Position numbers and translations under genes: made by a program. Shown one piece after another: positions 49,715 through 58,481 of a DNA stretch of 64,000 nt. The notes beneath the pieces were generated by a model that was given only the letters and a program-made list of their open reading frames with translations, did no database searches and was not told the origin of the DNA. Within the stretch, counting starts at the first letter, position 1. The number at the start of each line of letters is the position of its first letter. This DNA comes from Moheibacter sp035515075 (lineage in GTDB: Bacteria; Bacteroidota; Bacteroidia; Flavobacteriales; Weeksellaceae): the NCBI GenBank assembly GCA_035515075.1, contig DATJBZ010000018.1, positions 1-64,000 on the forward strand. Reading direction: 5' to 3'.

Positions 49715-49877
49715 GGTGTTTGATTTTAGGTTTTGAATCAGCTAAGTTAAAATAAATTTGAATGATTTTTTCATTTTGTAAAAGAATCAAAAGCAACAGA
49801 ATAGATATTTTTCCTATTCGGCATTTTGTACTTTGGAATTATTGCTTAATATTGTAAAATATGCTTGAAACTTTCAA

Positions 49878-51029
49878 ATGAAGATCAAAGAAGTCATTTC
49901 ATCCCATCATATCCAACAATTTTTAGACTTACCTCTTTCAATTTATAAAAACGATCCAGAATGGGTACGTCCTTTAAACAAAGACATTGAAGCGGTTTTT
50001 AATCCAGAAACCAACAAGTTTTTTCAGCATGGGAAGTGCACAAGGTGGTTGTTATTCGATGACCAAGATCGTTGTATCGGCCGAGTGGCGACCTTTGTCA
50101 ATAAAAAATACAAGCAAAAACAACCCACCGGTGGCATTGGTTTTTTTGAAGTCATTGAGGACCAAGAGGCGGCTTTTTTCTTATTGGACCATTGTCGGTC
50201 TTGGTTGGAAAACGAAGGAATGGAAGCGATGGATGGTCCGATCAATTTTGGCGAACGTGATCGATGGTGGGGATTGTTGATCAAAGGATATTTTTCGCCT
50301 TTGTATGGCATGAACTACAATCCGCCATATTATGTCCGGTTTTTTGAGGCCTATGGATTTCAAATTTATTTCAAACAATTGTGCTTTGGCATGCCGGTCA
50401 CTTTGGATTTGCAAGAGAAATTTCATCAGCGTCACGCAGAGATCTCAAAATTACCCTATATCAAAGCGGAGCATTTCACCAAAAGAAATTGGCGGAAATA
50501 CGCCAAAGATTTTGCAACGGTGTATAACCAAGCTTGGGCGCAGCACAACGATGGAAAGTCAATGGATGAGCGAATTGCTCTTAAAATTTTCAAAGCAATG
50601 AAACCCATTATCGATGAGAAAATCTGTTGGTTTGTGTATGAAAATGATGCACCAATTGCTTGTTGGATCAATTTGCCCGATTTGAACTTCTATTTCAAAG
50701 CCTTGCATGGAAAGTTTGGTTGGCTCCAGAAATTGAAGTTTTTGTGGCTAAAAAACACCCGATCTTGTGAGAAAATCACTGGAATGGTTTTTGGCGTGAT
50801 TCCTCGTTGGCAAGGAAAAGGAATGGATGCTTACATGATTGTGGAAGCCACGCGAAACTTCATTGCTACCACAGCTTATCGAGATTATGAAATGCAGTGG
50901 ATTGGTGATTTCAATCCCAAAATGTTAAATGTAGCCGATGCTTTGGGCGCTGATGTCACCCGAGAATTGGCGACTTACCGTTATTTATTTGACCGAACAA
51001 AAAAGTTTGAACGACACCCAATCGTGTGA
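49878..51029 (+). CDS. GNAT-like acetyltransferase-fold protein
   Basis: 383 residues. The segments LPLSIYKNDPEWVRPL, IGRVATFVNKKYKQ, and GMNYNPPYYVRFFEAYGFQIYF belong to a family common in Flavobacteriia and annotated as GNAT N-acetyltransferase; it seems to consist of two tandem GNAT folds. No acetyl-CoA motif as clear as Q/RxxGxG/A was seen apart from PRWQGKGMDAYM near residue 310. The substrate is unknown. It stands just before the polyprenyl synthase gene, which has its own promoter. Confidence 0.75.
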   Translation: MKIKEVISSHHIQQFLDLPLSIYKNDPEWVRPLNKDIEAVFNPETNKFFQHGKCTRWLLFDDQDRCIGRVATFVNKKYKQKQPTGGIGFFEVIEDQEAAFFLLDHCRSWLENEGMEAMDGPINFGERDRWWGLLIKGYFSPLYGMNYNPPYYVRFFEAYGFQIYFKQLCFGMPVTLDLQEKFHQRHAEISKLPYIKAEHFTKRNWRKYAKDFATVYNQAWAQHNDGKSMDERIALKIFKAMKPIIDEKICWFVYENDAPIACWINLPDLNFYFKALHGKFGWLQKLKFLWLKNTRSCEKITGMVFGVIPRWQGKGMDAYMIVEATRNFIATTAYRDYEMQWIGDFNPKMLNVADALGADVTRELATYRYLFDRTKKFERHPIV

Positions 51030-51040
51030 GTTGCTTTAAG

Positions 51041-51048
51041 TATCTTTG
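51041..51048 (+). promoter_or_regulatory. -7 box of the polyprenyl synthase gene
   Basis: TATCTTTG matches TAnnTTTG 22 bases upstream of the start at 51071. Confidence 0.5.
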
Positions 51049-51070
51049 CCAAACTTAACAAAAGTTTGAC

Positions 51071-52042
51071 ATGAATTTGATTGCACAATACCAAGAATTG
51101 ATTGGTAATCTATTGGATGGCGCGCCTTTTAAAAGCCATCAACCCACTACTTTGTATGCGCCTTGTGATTACATTTTGGGCATAGGAGGGAAGCGTTTGC
51201 GCCCTGTTTTGACATTGTTGGGCACGCATTTGTTTGGAGGTGATGAAAGTTTGGCGATACAACCTGCTTTGGCAATTGAGTATTTTCACAATTTTACCTT
51301 GATGCATGATGACATCATGGATGAAGCGCCTTTGCGCAGAGGAAAACCCACCGTTCATTTGAAATACGATACCAACACCGCCATTCTTTCTGGCGATGCG
51401 TTGTTGATCCAATCGTATGCACAATTTAATGCCTTGCCAGCGCAACAATTCAAAGACATTGTTCAACTTTTCACCAAAACAGCCGCTGAAATTTGCGAAG
51501 GGCAGCAGTTGGACATGAATTTTGAAACCCAAGAAAAAGTTCATTTCGAACAATACATCGAAATGATTCGACTGAAAACTTCTGTATTGATTGGTGCAGC
51601 TTTGGAAATCGGTGCCATCATTGCAGAAGCCAATGAAGTAGACCGAAAAAATCTCTATGCTTTTGGCGTGAATTTGGGCATTGCTTTTCAATTGAAAGAC
51701 GATTATTTGGATGTTTTTGGGCAACAAGATTTTGGGAAAATTCATGCAGGCGACATCATTGAAAATAAAAAAACCATCCTGTACATCCAAGCTTTGGAAG
51801 TTGCTGAGGGAGAGAATTTGAAAGAATTGATGTTTTGGTATGGAACAAAAACAGACAATGTGGACAAAGTCTATGCCGTCGAAAAAATCTTCAAAAACTT
51901 GAAAGTAGATGAAACGGTGATGGATTTGATCAATGCTTATACTGAGAAAGGTTTGGCGCATTTGGATTTGATTCAAATACCGGAAGAGAAAAAGAGCATC
52001 CTAAGGGATTTTGCCATTTCACTAATCGATAGACAAATCTAA
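51071..52042 (+). CDS. Trans-prenyl diphosphate synthase
   Basis: 323 residues. The first Asp-rich motif is D80-D81-I-M-D84 followed by EAPLRRGKP, and the second is DDYLD near residue 211. GGKRLRP is the IPP-binding loop. It extends allylic diphosphates with IPP for quinone, carotenoid or cell-wall lipid precursors. The residue five before the first motif is aromatic (F75), which in this family tends to limit products to about C15-C20, but this is only an indication. The stop overlaps the start of the GSCFA gene by one base. Confidence 0.92.
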   Translation: MNLIAQYQELIGNLLDGAPFKSHQPTTLYAPCDYILGIGGKRLRPVLTLLGTHLFGGDESLAIQPALAIEYFHNFTLMHDDIMDEAPLRRGKPTVHLKYDTNTAILSGDALLIQSYAQFNALPAQQFKDIVQLFTKTAAEICEGQQLDMNFETQEKVHFEQYIEMIRLKTSVLIGAALEIGAIIAEANEVDRKNLYAFGVNLGIAFQLKDDYLDVFGQQDFGKIHAGDIIENKKTILYIQALEVAEGENLKELMFWYGTKTDNVDKVYAVEKIFKNLKVDETVMDLINAYTEKGLAHLDLIQIPEEKKSILRDFAISLIDRQI

Positions 52043-53034
52043 TGCAATTTAGAACGGAATTATCGCTTGTTCCAGCGGAAAGAAAGATCAGTCATGCGCA
52101 GAACATCATGGGGTTTGGCTCGTGTTTCATTGACAACATCGGCGAGAAATTGGACCATGGGAAATTCAGAATTTTAAACAATCCCTTTGGTACGGTTTTT
52201 CATCCTTTGGCGATCGAGAATGCTTTGGCGCGCATACTTTCATTGACGTATTATTCGAAAGAAGAAATTTTCAAATATGGCGAACTGTTTTTCAGCTGGG
52301 ACCACCACACTTCTTTTAGCCAAATTTCCATCGAAAAAACTTTGGATAAAATCAACACTGCTTTGGAAGAGGCCAATGAATTCATCCAAAAAGCCGATTG
52401 TTTTATTTTGACTTTTGGCACTTCTTGGGTGTATAAAATCAAAGAAATGGATTTGTTCGTAGCGAATTGTCACAAAGTTCCTGCACATAATTTCAATAAG
52501 ATTTTGTTGAATGACGCCCAAATCAAATCTTCCTTGCGAAATTGTTTCAATTACATTTTGGACATCAATCCCAATGCGCAAATCATCACGACCATCAGTC
52601 CTGTGCGGCATACCAAAGAGGGCTTGGTCGAAAATAGTTTGAGCAAGGCCAAATTGATCCAAAGTTTGCATGAAGTCGCGACTTCTTATCCGATGGTCGA
52701 ATATTTTCCTGCGTACGAATTGATGATGGACGATTTGAGGGATTATCGATTTTATAAAAAAGATTTGATCCATCCCAATGACATGGCAATCGACTACATT
52801 TGGGAGAAATTTTCCGATCAATATTTTCGTCCAGAAACATTGGAGAAAATCAAACAAGCCGAGAAAGTTCATGCGGCTTTACAACACAAACCGATGAATC
52901 CCAACAGCATGTCGTACAAGGAGTTTTTGTATAAAACGACCAAGCAAATCGAAAAAATAGAAAGCAATTATCCGCTCCATAGTTTTTCCAATGAAAAAGA
53001 CCAATTAAAAAAGATGATGAATGAAGTTGATTGA
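52042..53034 (+). CDS. GSCFA domain protein
   Basis: 330 residues, with the family-naming block GSCFIDNIGEKL at about residues 27-38, followed by FHPLAIENAL, LTFGTSWVY, VPAHNF and ISPVRHTKEGL. These blocks resemble the SGNH/GDSL hydrolase fold, with Ser, Asn/Gly and His elements, so an esterase or acyl-hydrolase role on surface glycans or lipids is probable but unproven. It overlaps the TatD gene by 14 bases and the prenyl synthase by one, so all three are translationally coupled. Confidence 0.88.
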   Translation: MQFRTELSLVPAERKISHAQNIMGFGSCFIDNIGEKLDHGKFRILNNPFGTVFHPLAIENALARILSLTYYSKEEIFKYGELFFSWDHHTSFSQISIEKTLDKINTALEEANEFIQKADCFILTFGTSWVYKIKEMDLFVANCHKVPAHNFNKILLNDAQIKSSLRNCFNYILDINPNAQIITTISPVRHTKEGLVENSLSKAKLIQSLHEVATSYPMVEYFPAYELMMDDLRDYRFYKKDLIHPNDMAIDYIWEKFSDQYFRPETLEKIKQAEKVHAALQHKPMNPNSMSYKEFLYKTTKQIEKIESNYPLHSFSNEKDQLKKMMNEVD

Positions 53035-53791
53035 TACGCATACGCATTTGTATTCCGAGCAATTTGAGGAAGACCGAGAAGCGATGATACAACGCGCGAT
53101 GGATGCTGGCGTGGCACACTTTTATCTTCCTTCGATCGATTCGTCTTACACCCAAGGTATGTTGGATTTGGAAGCGAAGTATCCAGAACAAATGCACTTG
53201 ATGATGGGCTTGCACCCAACCTATGTTCAACCTGAAACCTATGAAGCTGAATTGGCCGAAGTCAAAGCATGGTTGGACCAAAGAGATTTTGCTGCGGTGG
53301 GTGAGATTGGCATTGATTTGTATTGGGACCAATCCACTTTAGCGATTCAACAAATTGCTTTTGAAACCCAAATTCAATGGGCAAAAGAAAAAAACTTACC
53401 GATAGTCATTCATGGACGTGATAGTTTTGATGAGATTTTTGAAGTTTTAGAAGCCCACAAAGACGAACATTTATTCGGAATTTTCCATTGTTTTACAGGA
53501 GATAAAACCCAAGCCCAACAAGCCATTGATTGCAATTTGAAATTGGGAATCGGCGGCGTGGTGACCTTTAAAAATGGGAAAATCGATCAGTTTTTGCACG
53601 AAATTCCTTTGGAACATTTGGTGTTGGAAACCGATGCGCCTTATTTGGCACCCGTACCTTTTCGAGGAAAAAGAAACGAATCGGCTTATTTGGTAGAAGT
53701 GCTGAAAAAGCTGTCAGATATTTATGGTTTGAGCGAAAAAGAAATTGCACAAATCACGACTGAGAACGCACAAGCTGTTTTTAAAAAGTAG
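53021..53791 (+). CDS. TatD family metal-dependent hydrolase
   Basis: 256 residues, an amidohydrolase-type TIM barrel. Metal ligands appear in DTHTHL (residues 4-9), AVGEIGID, PIVIHGRD, FHCFTG and LETDAPYL. TatD proteins act as 3'-5' exonucleases or general phosphodiesterases in DNA repair. The length is normal. The start overlaps the preceding GSCFA gene, so it belongs to the same operon. Confidence 0.95.
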   Translation: MKLIDTHTHLYSEQFEEDREAMIQRAMDAGVAHFYLPSIDSSYTQGMLDLEAKYPEQMHLMMGLHPTYVQPETYEAELAEVKAWLDQRDFAAVGEIGIDLYWDQSTLAIQQIAFETQIQWAKEKNLPIVIHGRDSFDEIFEVLEAHKDEHLFGIFHCFTGDKTQAQQAIDCNLKLGIGGVVTFKNGKIDQFLHEIPLEHLVLETDAPYLAPVPFRGKRNESAYLVEVLKKLSDIYGLSEKEIAQITTENAQAVFKK

Positions 53792-53832
53792 CCATTTCGT
53801 TCAGAAAATAATTTAATAAACACCAATAAATA

Positions 53833-54729
53833 GTGATTTCATCTGCTCAATTTCGTCTCCAGTTCATCGTTTTGTTGTGGGGATTTACAGGAGTTTTAGG
53901 CAAGTTAATCGAAACCCAAGCCATTCCTTTGGTTTGGTACCGATTGGCGGTAGCTTCTGTCGTTTTATATGTCATTTTGCGTTGGCGTAAAATCAGTCTA
54001 AAGGTCAGCCGCAGAGATTTGTGGATGCTGTTGGGCATTGGGGGTATCATTGGTTTGCATTGGATGGCATTCTTTGGCGCGATCAAAGTATCCAACGTCG
54101 CCGTGGCTTTGAGTACTTTATCAACGGGAGCGCTTTTTTCGGCATTTTTAGAACCGCTTTTTTTCAAACGAAAGGTCAATCCATCCGAAATTGTTTTGGC
54201 CATTGTCGTTTCTGCTTGTATTTTGTTGATTTACAATGCTACGCCAGAATACCTCATGGGCATTGTTTTGGGTGTGATTTGTAGTTTCTTGTCCGCCTTG
54301 TTTTCTGTTTGCAATGGCGTCATTCATACCCGATTTTCCTCCCAAAAAATCATGTTTTATGAAATGTTGGGCGGTTTGCTGATCGTTGGTTTGTTTTTGC
54401 CATTTTTTGATGGTTATGGCGCTTTGATCAGTGATGTGAGTTGGAAAGATCTTGGGTTGCTGTTGCTGTTGGGCGGTTTGTTTACGGCTTATCCCATGAT
54501 CGAATCAATCAATTTAATGAAATACATTAGTCCTTTTACCTTGTTGCTCAATGTGAATTTAGAACCGGTTTACGGGATTTTCTTGGCGTACCTCATTTTT
54601 GGCGAATCAGAAAAAATGACCCCATTGTTTTACATCGCTACAGCCATCATGGTTTTGGCCATTGTGGTCAATTCGTTGTTGAAAAATAAAAAAGGTCAAC
54701 AGAAGAAAGTGGAGGATATGACCCATTAA
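53833..54729 (+). CDS. EamA/DMT-family membrane transporter
   Basis: 298 residues with ten membrane segments in two EamA repeats (LLWGFTGVLGKL at the start; LEPVYGIFLAYLIFGE near the end). The start codon appears to be GTG at 53833; no ATG lies near the expected N-terminus. It follows tatD by 41 bases and may be co-transcribed. It shares length and family, but little direct sequence, with the transporter at 1396-2292. The substrate is unknown. Confidence 0.88.
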   Translation: MISSAQFRLQFIVLLWGFTGVLGKLIETQAIPLVWYRLAVASVVLYVILRWRKISLKVSRRDLWMLLGIGGIIGLHWMAFFGAIKVSNVAVALSTLSTGALFSAFLEPLFFKRKVNPSEIVLAIVVSACILLIYNATPEYLMGIVLGVICSFLSALFSVCNGVIHTRFSSQKIMFYEMLGGLLIVGLFLPFFDGYGALISDVSWKDLGLLLLLGGLFTAYPMIESINLMKYISPFTLLLNVNLEPVYGIFLAYLIFGESEKMTPLFYIATAIMVLAIVVNSLLKNKKGQQKKVEDMTH

Positions 54730-54811
54730 TTTACTGTGAATGATGTTTCCAATTGATCCCAAATCATTTCAGTGGCATAGTTTTTGAAAATTTCCGCCTA
54801 AATTTAAAACA

Positions 54812-55312
54812 ATGGATACTATGAATTTTAGCTTGAAAAATTTCGCTTTGATTTTATTTGTAGGCTTATCAAGTACTTTGATCGCACAAAATAATAGGAA
54901 AGTAGATACCAACATCTTTCCTAAAGCGGAAAAAAACCAAAAGCAGGTGGTGATCGAATTGCCGCACTCTGCCAACGACCACAACAAAAAAGTAGAAATT
55001 TTTGTCGGAAAAGACATGGAAACCGATCAATGCAACCGTTATACTTTGCCAGGGAAATTTGCGCAACATGATTTGAAAGGTTGGGGATACAATTATTATT
55101 CTTTCGAATCGAGTGGAAACGCCGCTTCGACGATGATGGTGTGTCCAGACAATAGCAAAAAATCGCAATTTGTACATGCTCAAGGATATTTGCTGGATTA
55201 CAACGGACGCATGCCCATCGTGATTTATGTTCCAGAGGGCTTCACTGTGAAATACAAAATTTACCAATCCGATGCCGAATGGTACGAAGGCATGGAGGTC
55301 AAGCAAAAATAA
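54812..55312 (+). CDS. eco: Ecotin-type serine protease inhibitor
   Basis: 166 residues: a signal peptide (about 1-25, ending LIAQ) and a mature ecotin domain. The match to E. coli ecotin is clear along the length: FPKAEKNQKQVVIEL, GKDMETDQCNRYTLPGK, LKGWGYNYYSFES, the reactive loop ASTMMVCPD with probable P1 Met108, and RMPIVIYVPEGFTVKYKIY. The two cysteines that form the disulfide in E. coli ecotin are present (C74 and C111). Ecotin dimers in the periplasm block trypsin-like and elastase-like host proteases. A second in-frame ATG lies at codon 4. A terminator follows. Confidence 0.93.
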   Translation: MDTMNFSLKNFALILFVGLSSTLIAQNNRKVDTNIFPKAEKNQKQVVIELPHSANDHNKKVEIFVGKDMETDQCNRYTLPGKFAQHDLKGWGYNYYSFESSGNAASTMMVCPDNSKKSQFVHAQGYLLDYNGRMPIVIYVPEGFTVKYKIYQSDAEWYEGMEVKQK

Positions 55313-55333
55313 ATACCGATTCATATAAAATAG

Positions 55334-55369
55334 AAAAAGAGTTTTCAATTGCTGAAAACTCTTTTTTTT
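55334..55369 (+). terminator. Intrinsic terminator after ecotin
   Basis: A perfect stem (AAAGAGTTTTCA and TGAAAACTCTTT, loop ATTGC) followed by T7 ends the ecotin transcript. Confidence 0.85.
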
Positions 55370-55388
55370 GAAATTTAGTTTGGAGAAC

Positions 55389-55421
55389 AGCCTTGTCAAG
55401 GTTTCAAACCTTGACAAGGCT
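55389..55421. repeat. 33-base nested palindrome (REP-like)
   Basis: Two perfect 16-base arms (AGCCTTGTCAAGGTTT and AAACCTTGACAAGGCT) flank a single central C. Each arm also contains its own smaller palindrome (CCTTGtCAAGG and CCTTGaCAAGG). It lies 20 bases after the ecotin terminator and is followed by a T-rich run. This nested structure is typical of repetitive extragenic palindromes in Bacteroidetes, although only one copy is in the window. Confidence 0.7.
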
Positions 55422-55430
55422 CTCTTTTTG

Positions 55431-55688
55431 CTATTGCTCCAGCTTTCTGAAATAGTACCAAAGCACCAAAAACATTGCCAAGCCCGAGATCAAATAGCTC
55501 CAAATGGAATGACTGATCACCTTTCCGCCCAAAGTGAAATAACCTTTGGAGTAATGGATCGTACCATAATTTTTTGTCATTTTAAACAGGCCGATCTCAA
55601 TCAATAGATTGAGGGTGAAAAAGGTGATGACAGCAAAAATGCTGAGGTACAAGGCGTCGTAAAAGTTATTGTTGGGTTGTTTTTTCAT
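55431..55688 (-). CDS. Small membrane protein of unknown function
   Basis: 85 residues with two predicted membrane helices (about 10-35, YLSIFAVITFFTLNLLIEI; and 60-80, IWSYLISGLAMFLVLWYYF) joined by a short loop (MTKNYGTIHYSKGYFTLGG). It begins with a basic MKKQPNNN and ends KLEQ. I recognise no family. It lies between ecotin and the beta-barrel receptor on the - strand, 111 bases downstream of the receptor gene, so it may be the last gene of that operon. Confidence 0.55.
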   Translation of the reverse strand: MKKQPNNNFYDALYLSIFAVITFFTLNLLIEIGLFKMTKNYGTIHYSKGYFTLGGKVISHSIWSYLISGLAMFLVLWYYFRKLEQ

Positions 55689-55799
55689 TATTCAAAAATT
55701 GAAAGTTCGCACCTAATACAATATGGTTTTCATTTAATTTTCGCGTGTTTATTGGACGATAACGAACACTTGCATCTAAAAAATATTATTCATTATAAT

Positions 55800-58451
55800 T
55801 CAAAAACTAAAACTCAGGCTTGCCAAGACATAAGCGCGGTTCAAACTTTGTAAAGAAGATGAATGTGCATGGTCAGAAACGTACACTTCTTCAAAGAATT
55901 TGTTGTTGGTCAAATTTTTACCAGTCAGGCTGAAACCCCAAATTTGATTGGGTGTGAAGTAACGAATCATCACGTCCACAAAATAATGTTCGTTGGGGTT
56001 TTGGGTGCTCGGCTGAAAATAATCCAATGCAACGGATCCGAACCAATATCGATTGGGTTTTACCAATATTTTGAAAGCATTGACAATTTGTGTGTTTTGA
56101 AGAGTACCTTTTACATTTTCGGATTTTGCATTCATATGCATCAATTTCAATTCGTTTTGAAAATTGATGGGACTACTCAAAGCGGTTTTTCCATAAAGGT
56201 TCAATAGATAAATGTCTGATTGATTGTTTCGAACACCAGAATTGTTGACGATGTTTTTGTAATCCGAACGGCTGTAATTTCCATTCAACTTGAAAGTGGT
56301 TTGAAGCCATGGAATGTATTTTTCTACACCAAAACTTCCACCATAAGATTGATTGCCTTCTGGCAAGAAAAAATATTCAGTGGTGGTTAAGTTTTGCGCG
56401 ACATGGGTTTGGGCAAACAAATTGTTTTTTTGTTCTGTATAATTCAAAGCCGCTGTCAGATTGAATTGATTGTACATATCGTGAATGCCAAATCCTAAAG
56501 TAAATTGATGTCTTTGGTGAAAATCATCTGAAAATCTTTTTTTGCTCAAAGAACGATTGGAGCTCAAAACAAAACCTGAGTATAAATTATTTTCGCTCAA
56601 TGGCGTTTCGTCGTAGGCATACGAACTGAACAATCGCGTTACATCACTTAGTTTGTAACTTAAATTCAACGAAGGCGACAATACAAATCGATTTCCATTG
56701 GCATGGTCGTTGTGTGAAAAATCTTCTCTTTTCCAAGCATAATTTTTTACAACCAAAGTTGGTTTGGCTGATAATTTACCGAATTTTAAATGATAAAACC
56801 CTTCCAAATTGGATTCCAATAAATTGAAAGTAAGGTCATTTGAATAATTGGCATTCAAGCTTTTTCCGTTTTGAAAAAGTTGAGAAACCAATTGATTTTG
56901 TGCATATTTCAAAGCAGCCGAAACTTGGAATTTGTTTTTGTTTTTTGCGCCCAAAAGGGTAGAATTCAATTCCCAGTAATTTCGAGAAAAATCGCTTGAC
57001 TGACGATTTTGACTGTTGTCCAAGATTTGTCCTGTTTCGAAATCCAATCCAGGCGTTAAATGAAAAGTTTGGGGCAGATCGTTTCTTGAAAAAACACCTT
57101 TGATTTGCAAAGCATTTTTTTCGTTGAGTTTTTGGGTAAAAAGTAATTCTTGATACGTAAAAAAACTTTCGGATTGCAAGGAAGTCAACAAGTCATTTTC
57201 GTCGTTGGTGAACAAATCGGCGCGGGTTCTGATGTTTTCAACATTCCATTTCGAAGTCAATTCCATTAAAGAACTTTTGGACGAATGCCAAGTTAATTTT
57301 ACATTGCCGTCATACAATTCCGGTTTTTTGACTACATTTTCTTGTTGTGAAGTCATTAAGTTTGTAGCATCTTCAAAAGTGAAATTGGATTGGTCGGAAC
57401 CGAAAAAACGCAATTCGTCTTGGTAATAGGTCAAATTGACTCTTGCGCTCATGCGTTTGGAAAATTTATAAATGTTACTAAAACTACTGAACCAATTGTC
57501 ATTGATGTTGGCGCGATGACTTTCCAAACCGCTGGAAAAAATCCGTTCATGGATCAATTTAGGCGCTTTCATCCCAGCATATTTTTGGTCTTCTAAGGAA
57601 GCTTGAAAAGAGAAAAAATCATAGGGAGAATTGTTTTCACCCAAATTATTGTACGTGAGATTGGAGAAGTTCTTCAGCGATCGCGTGATGGCCAAAGCGT
57701 TCAAATCAGTTTGATGGCGGTTTTCAATGCCGTAACCAAAAGCAGCATTGCCAGAAACATCGATCACATTTTTTTTCAATTTTAAATTCAAAGCTACTTT
57801 GTCTGAATCTTGAATCCCTCTCAACAAAGCGTTTTCGGTGAAATTTTCTATCGCTTGTACTTGGTCCACAATGTCCACATTCATGTTCTTTGTGCCCAAA
57901 GTATAATTGCTGTCAAACAAATCATCGCCTTCCAAAAGTACTTTTTCGACATTTTTTCCTTTGTATTTAATTTTCCCTTGGTCATCGACTTCCACGCCAG
58001 GCAATTTTCGCAACAAATCTTCTACTTTCCGTTCTGAACCATCCAAAAATGCGGAAGCTCTATAATTCACAGTATCTTCTTTGACTTCGATTTTTGGCGC
58101 TTGAAGAATGCTCACTTCTTCCAGTGCGACAAAGGATTCTTCCATTCGGATGTCCAACACCTGATTTTCTTTGAGGGCAGAACGTTTGAAATGAAAAGTT
58201 TTGTTTTCAAAACCATATTTGGTGACTTCCATTAAAATGTTTTCAAAATCAGCTTTGAGTTGAATGGCAAAAGAACCGTCTTGTTTTGAAGTAGTAAACT
58301 GTGCAATCAAATCAGGTGTTTCTGCATTTTTGATGAGTACATTGGCAAACGGAATGCTTTCGTCAAAATCACTTTTTATGGTGCCCGAAAAGTTTTGTGC
58401 GTGCAGAAAAAGGCCATTTAATAAAATGGACAAGATGAAGAAAAGTCTCAT
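55800..58451 (-). CDS. Outer-membrane beta-barrel receptor with carboxypeptidase-like regulatory and plug domains
   Basis: 883 residues. After a signal peptide (about 1-18, HAQ) comes a carboxypeptidase-regulatory-like beta-sandwich (about 20-105; FANVLIKNAE), a plug-like domain with the segment VEDLLRKLPGVEVDDQGKIKYKGKNVEKVLLEGDDLFD (about 140-180), and a large beta-barrel ending in aromatic residues (LASLSFSF). This is the TonB-dependent-receptor-like outer membrane protein beta-barrel family; no clear TonB box was seen. The substrate is unknown. It is the last of three genes in an operon with two GLPGLI proteins upstream (30-base gap). Confidence 0.88.
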   Translation of the reverse strand: MRLFFILSILLNGLFLHAQNFSGTIKSDFDESIPFANVLIKNAETPDLIAQFTTSKQDGSFAIQLKADFENILMEVTKYGFENKTFHFKRSALKENQVLDIRMEESFVALEEVSILQAPKIEVKEDTVNYRASAFLDGSERKVEDLLRKLPGVEVDDQGKIKYKGKNVEKVLLEGDDLFDSNYTLGTKNMNVDIVDQVQAIENFTENALLRGIQDSDKVALNLKLKKNVIDVSGNAAFGYGIENRHQTDLNALAITRSLKNFSNLTYNNLGENNSPYDFFSFQASLEDQKYAGMKAPKLIHERIFSSGLESHRANINDNWFSSFSNIYKFSKRMSARVNLTYYQDELRFFGSDQSNFTFEDATNLMTSQQENVVKKPELYDGNVKLTWHSSKSSLMELTSKWNVENIRTRADLFTNDENDLLTSLQSESFFTYQELLFTQKLNEKNALQIKGVFSRNDLPQTFHLTPGLDFETGQILDNSQNRQSSDFSRNYWELNSTLLGAKNKNKFQVSAALKYAQNQLVSQLFQNGKSLNANYSNDLTFNLLESNLEGFYHLKFGKLSAKPTLVVKNYAWKREDFSHNDHANGNRFVLSPSLNLSYKLSDVTRLFSSYAYDETPLSENNLYSGFVLSSNRSLSKKRFSDDFHQRHQFTLGFGIHDMYNQFNLTAALNYTEQKNNLFAQTHVAQNLTTTEYFFLPEGNQSYGGSFGVEKYIPWLQTTFKLNGNYSRSDYKNIVNNSGVRNNQSDIYLLNLYGKTALSSPINFQNELKLMHMNAKSENVKGTLQNTQIVNAFKILVKPNRYWFGSVALDYFQPSTQNPNEHYFVDVMIRYFTPNQIWGFSLTGKNLTNNKFFEEVYVSDHAHSSSLQSLNRAYVLASLSFSF

Positions 58452-58481
58452 GGATAGTGTTTAGTAAATGAATGTTGAAGA

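Noticed and set aside
51110..51976. A 288-codon open frame on the - strand
   Set aside because: It is antisense to the prenyl diphosphate synthase, which has both Asp-rich motifs; no independent evidence supports it.
52240..52872. A 210-codon open frame on the - strand
   Set aside because: It is antisense to the GSCFA gene, which is coupled to both neighbours; the antisense translation has no motif.
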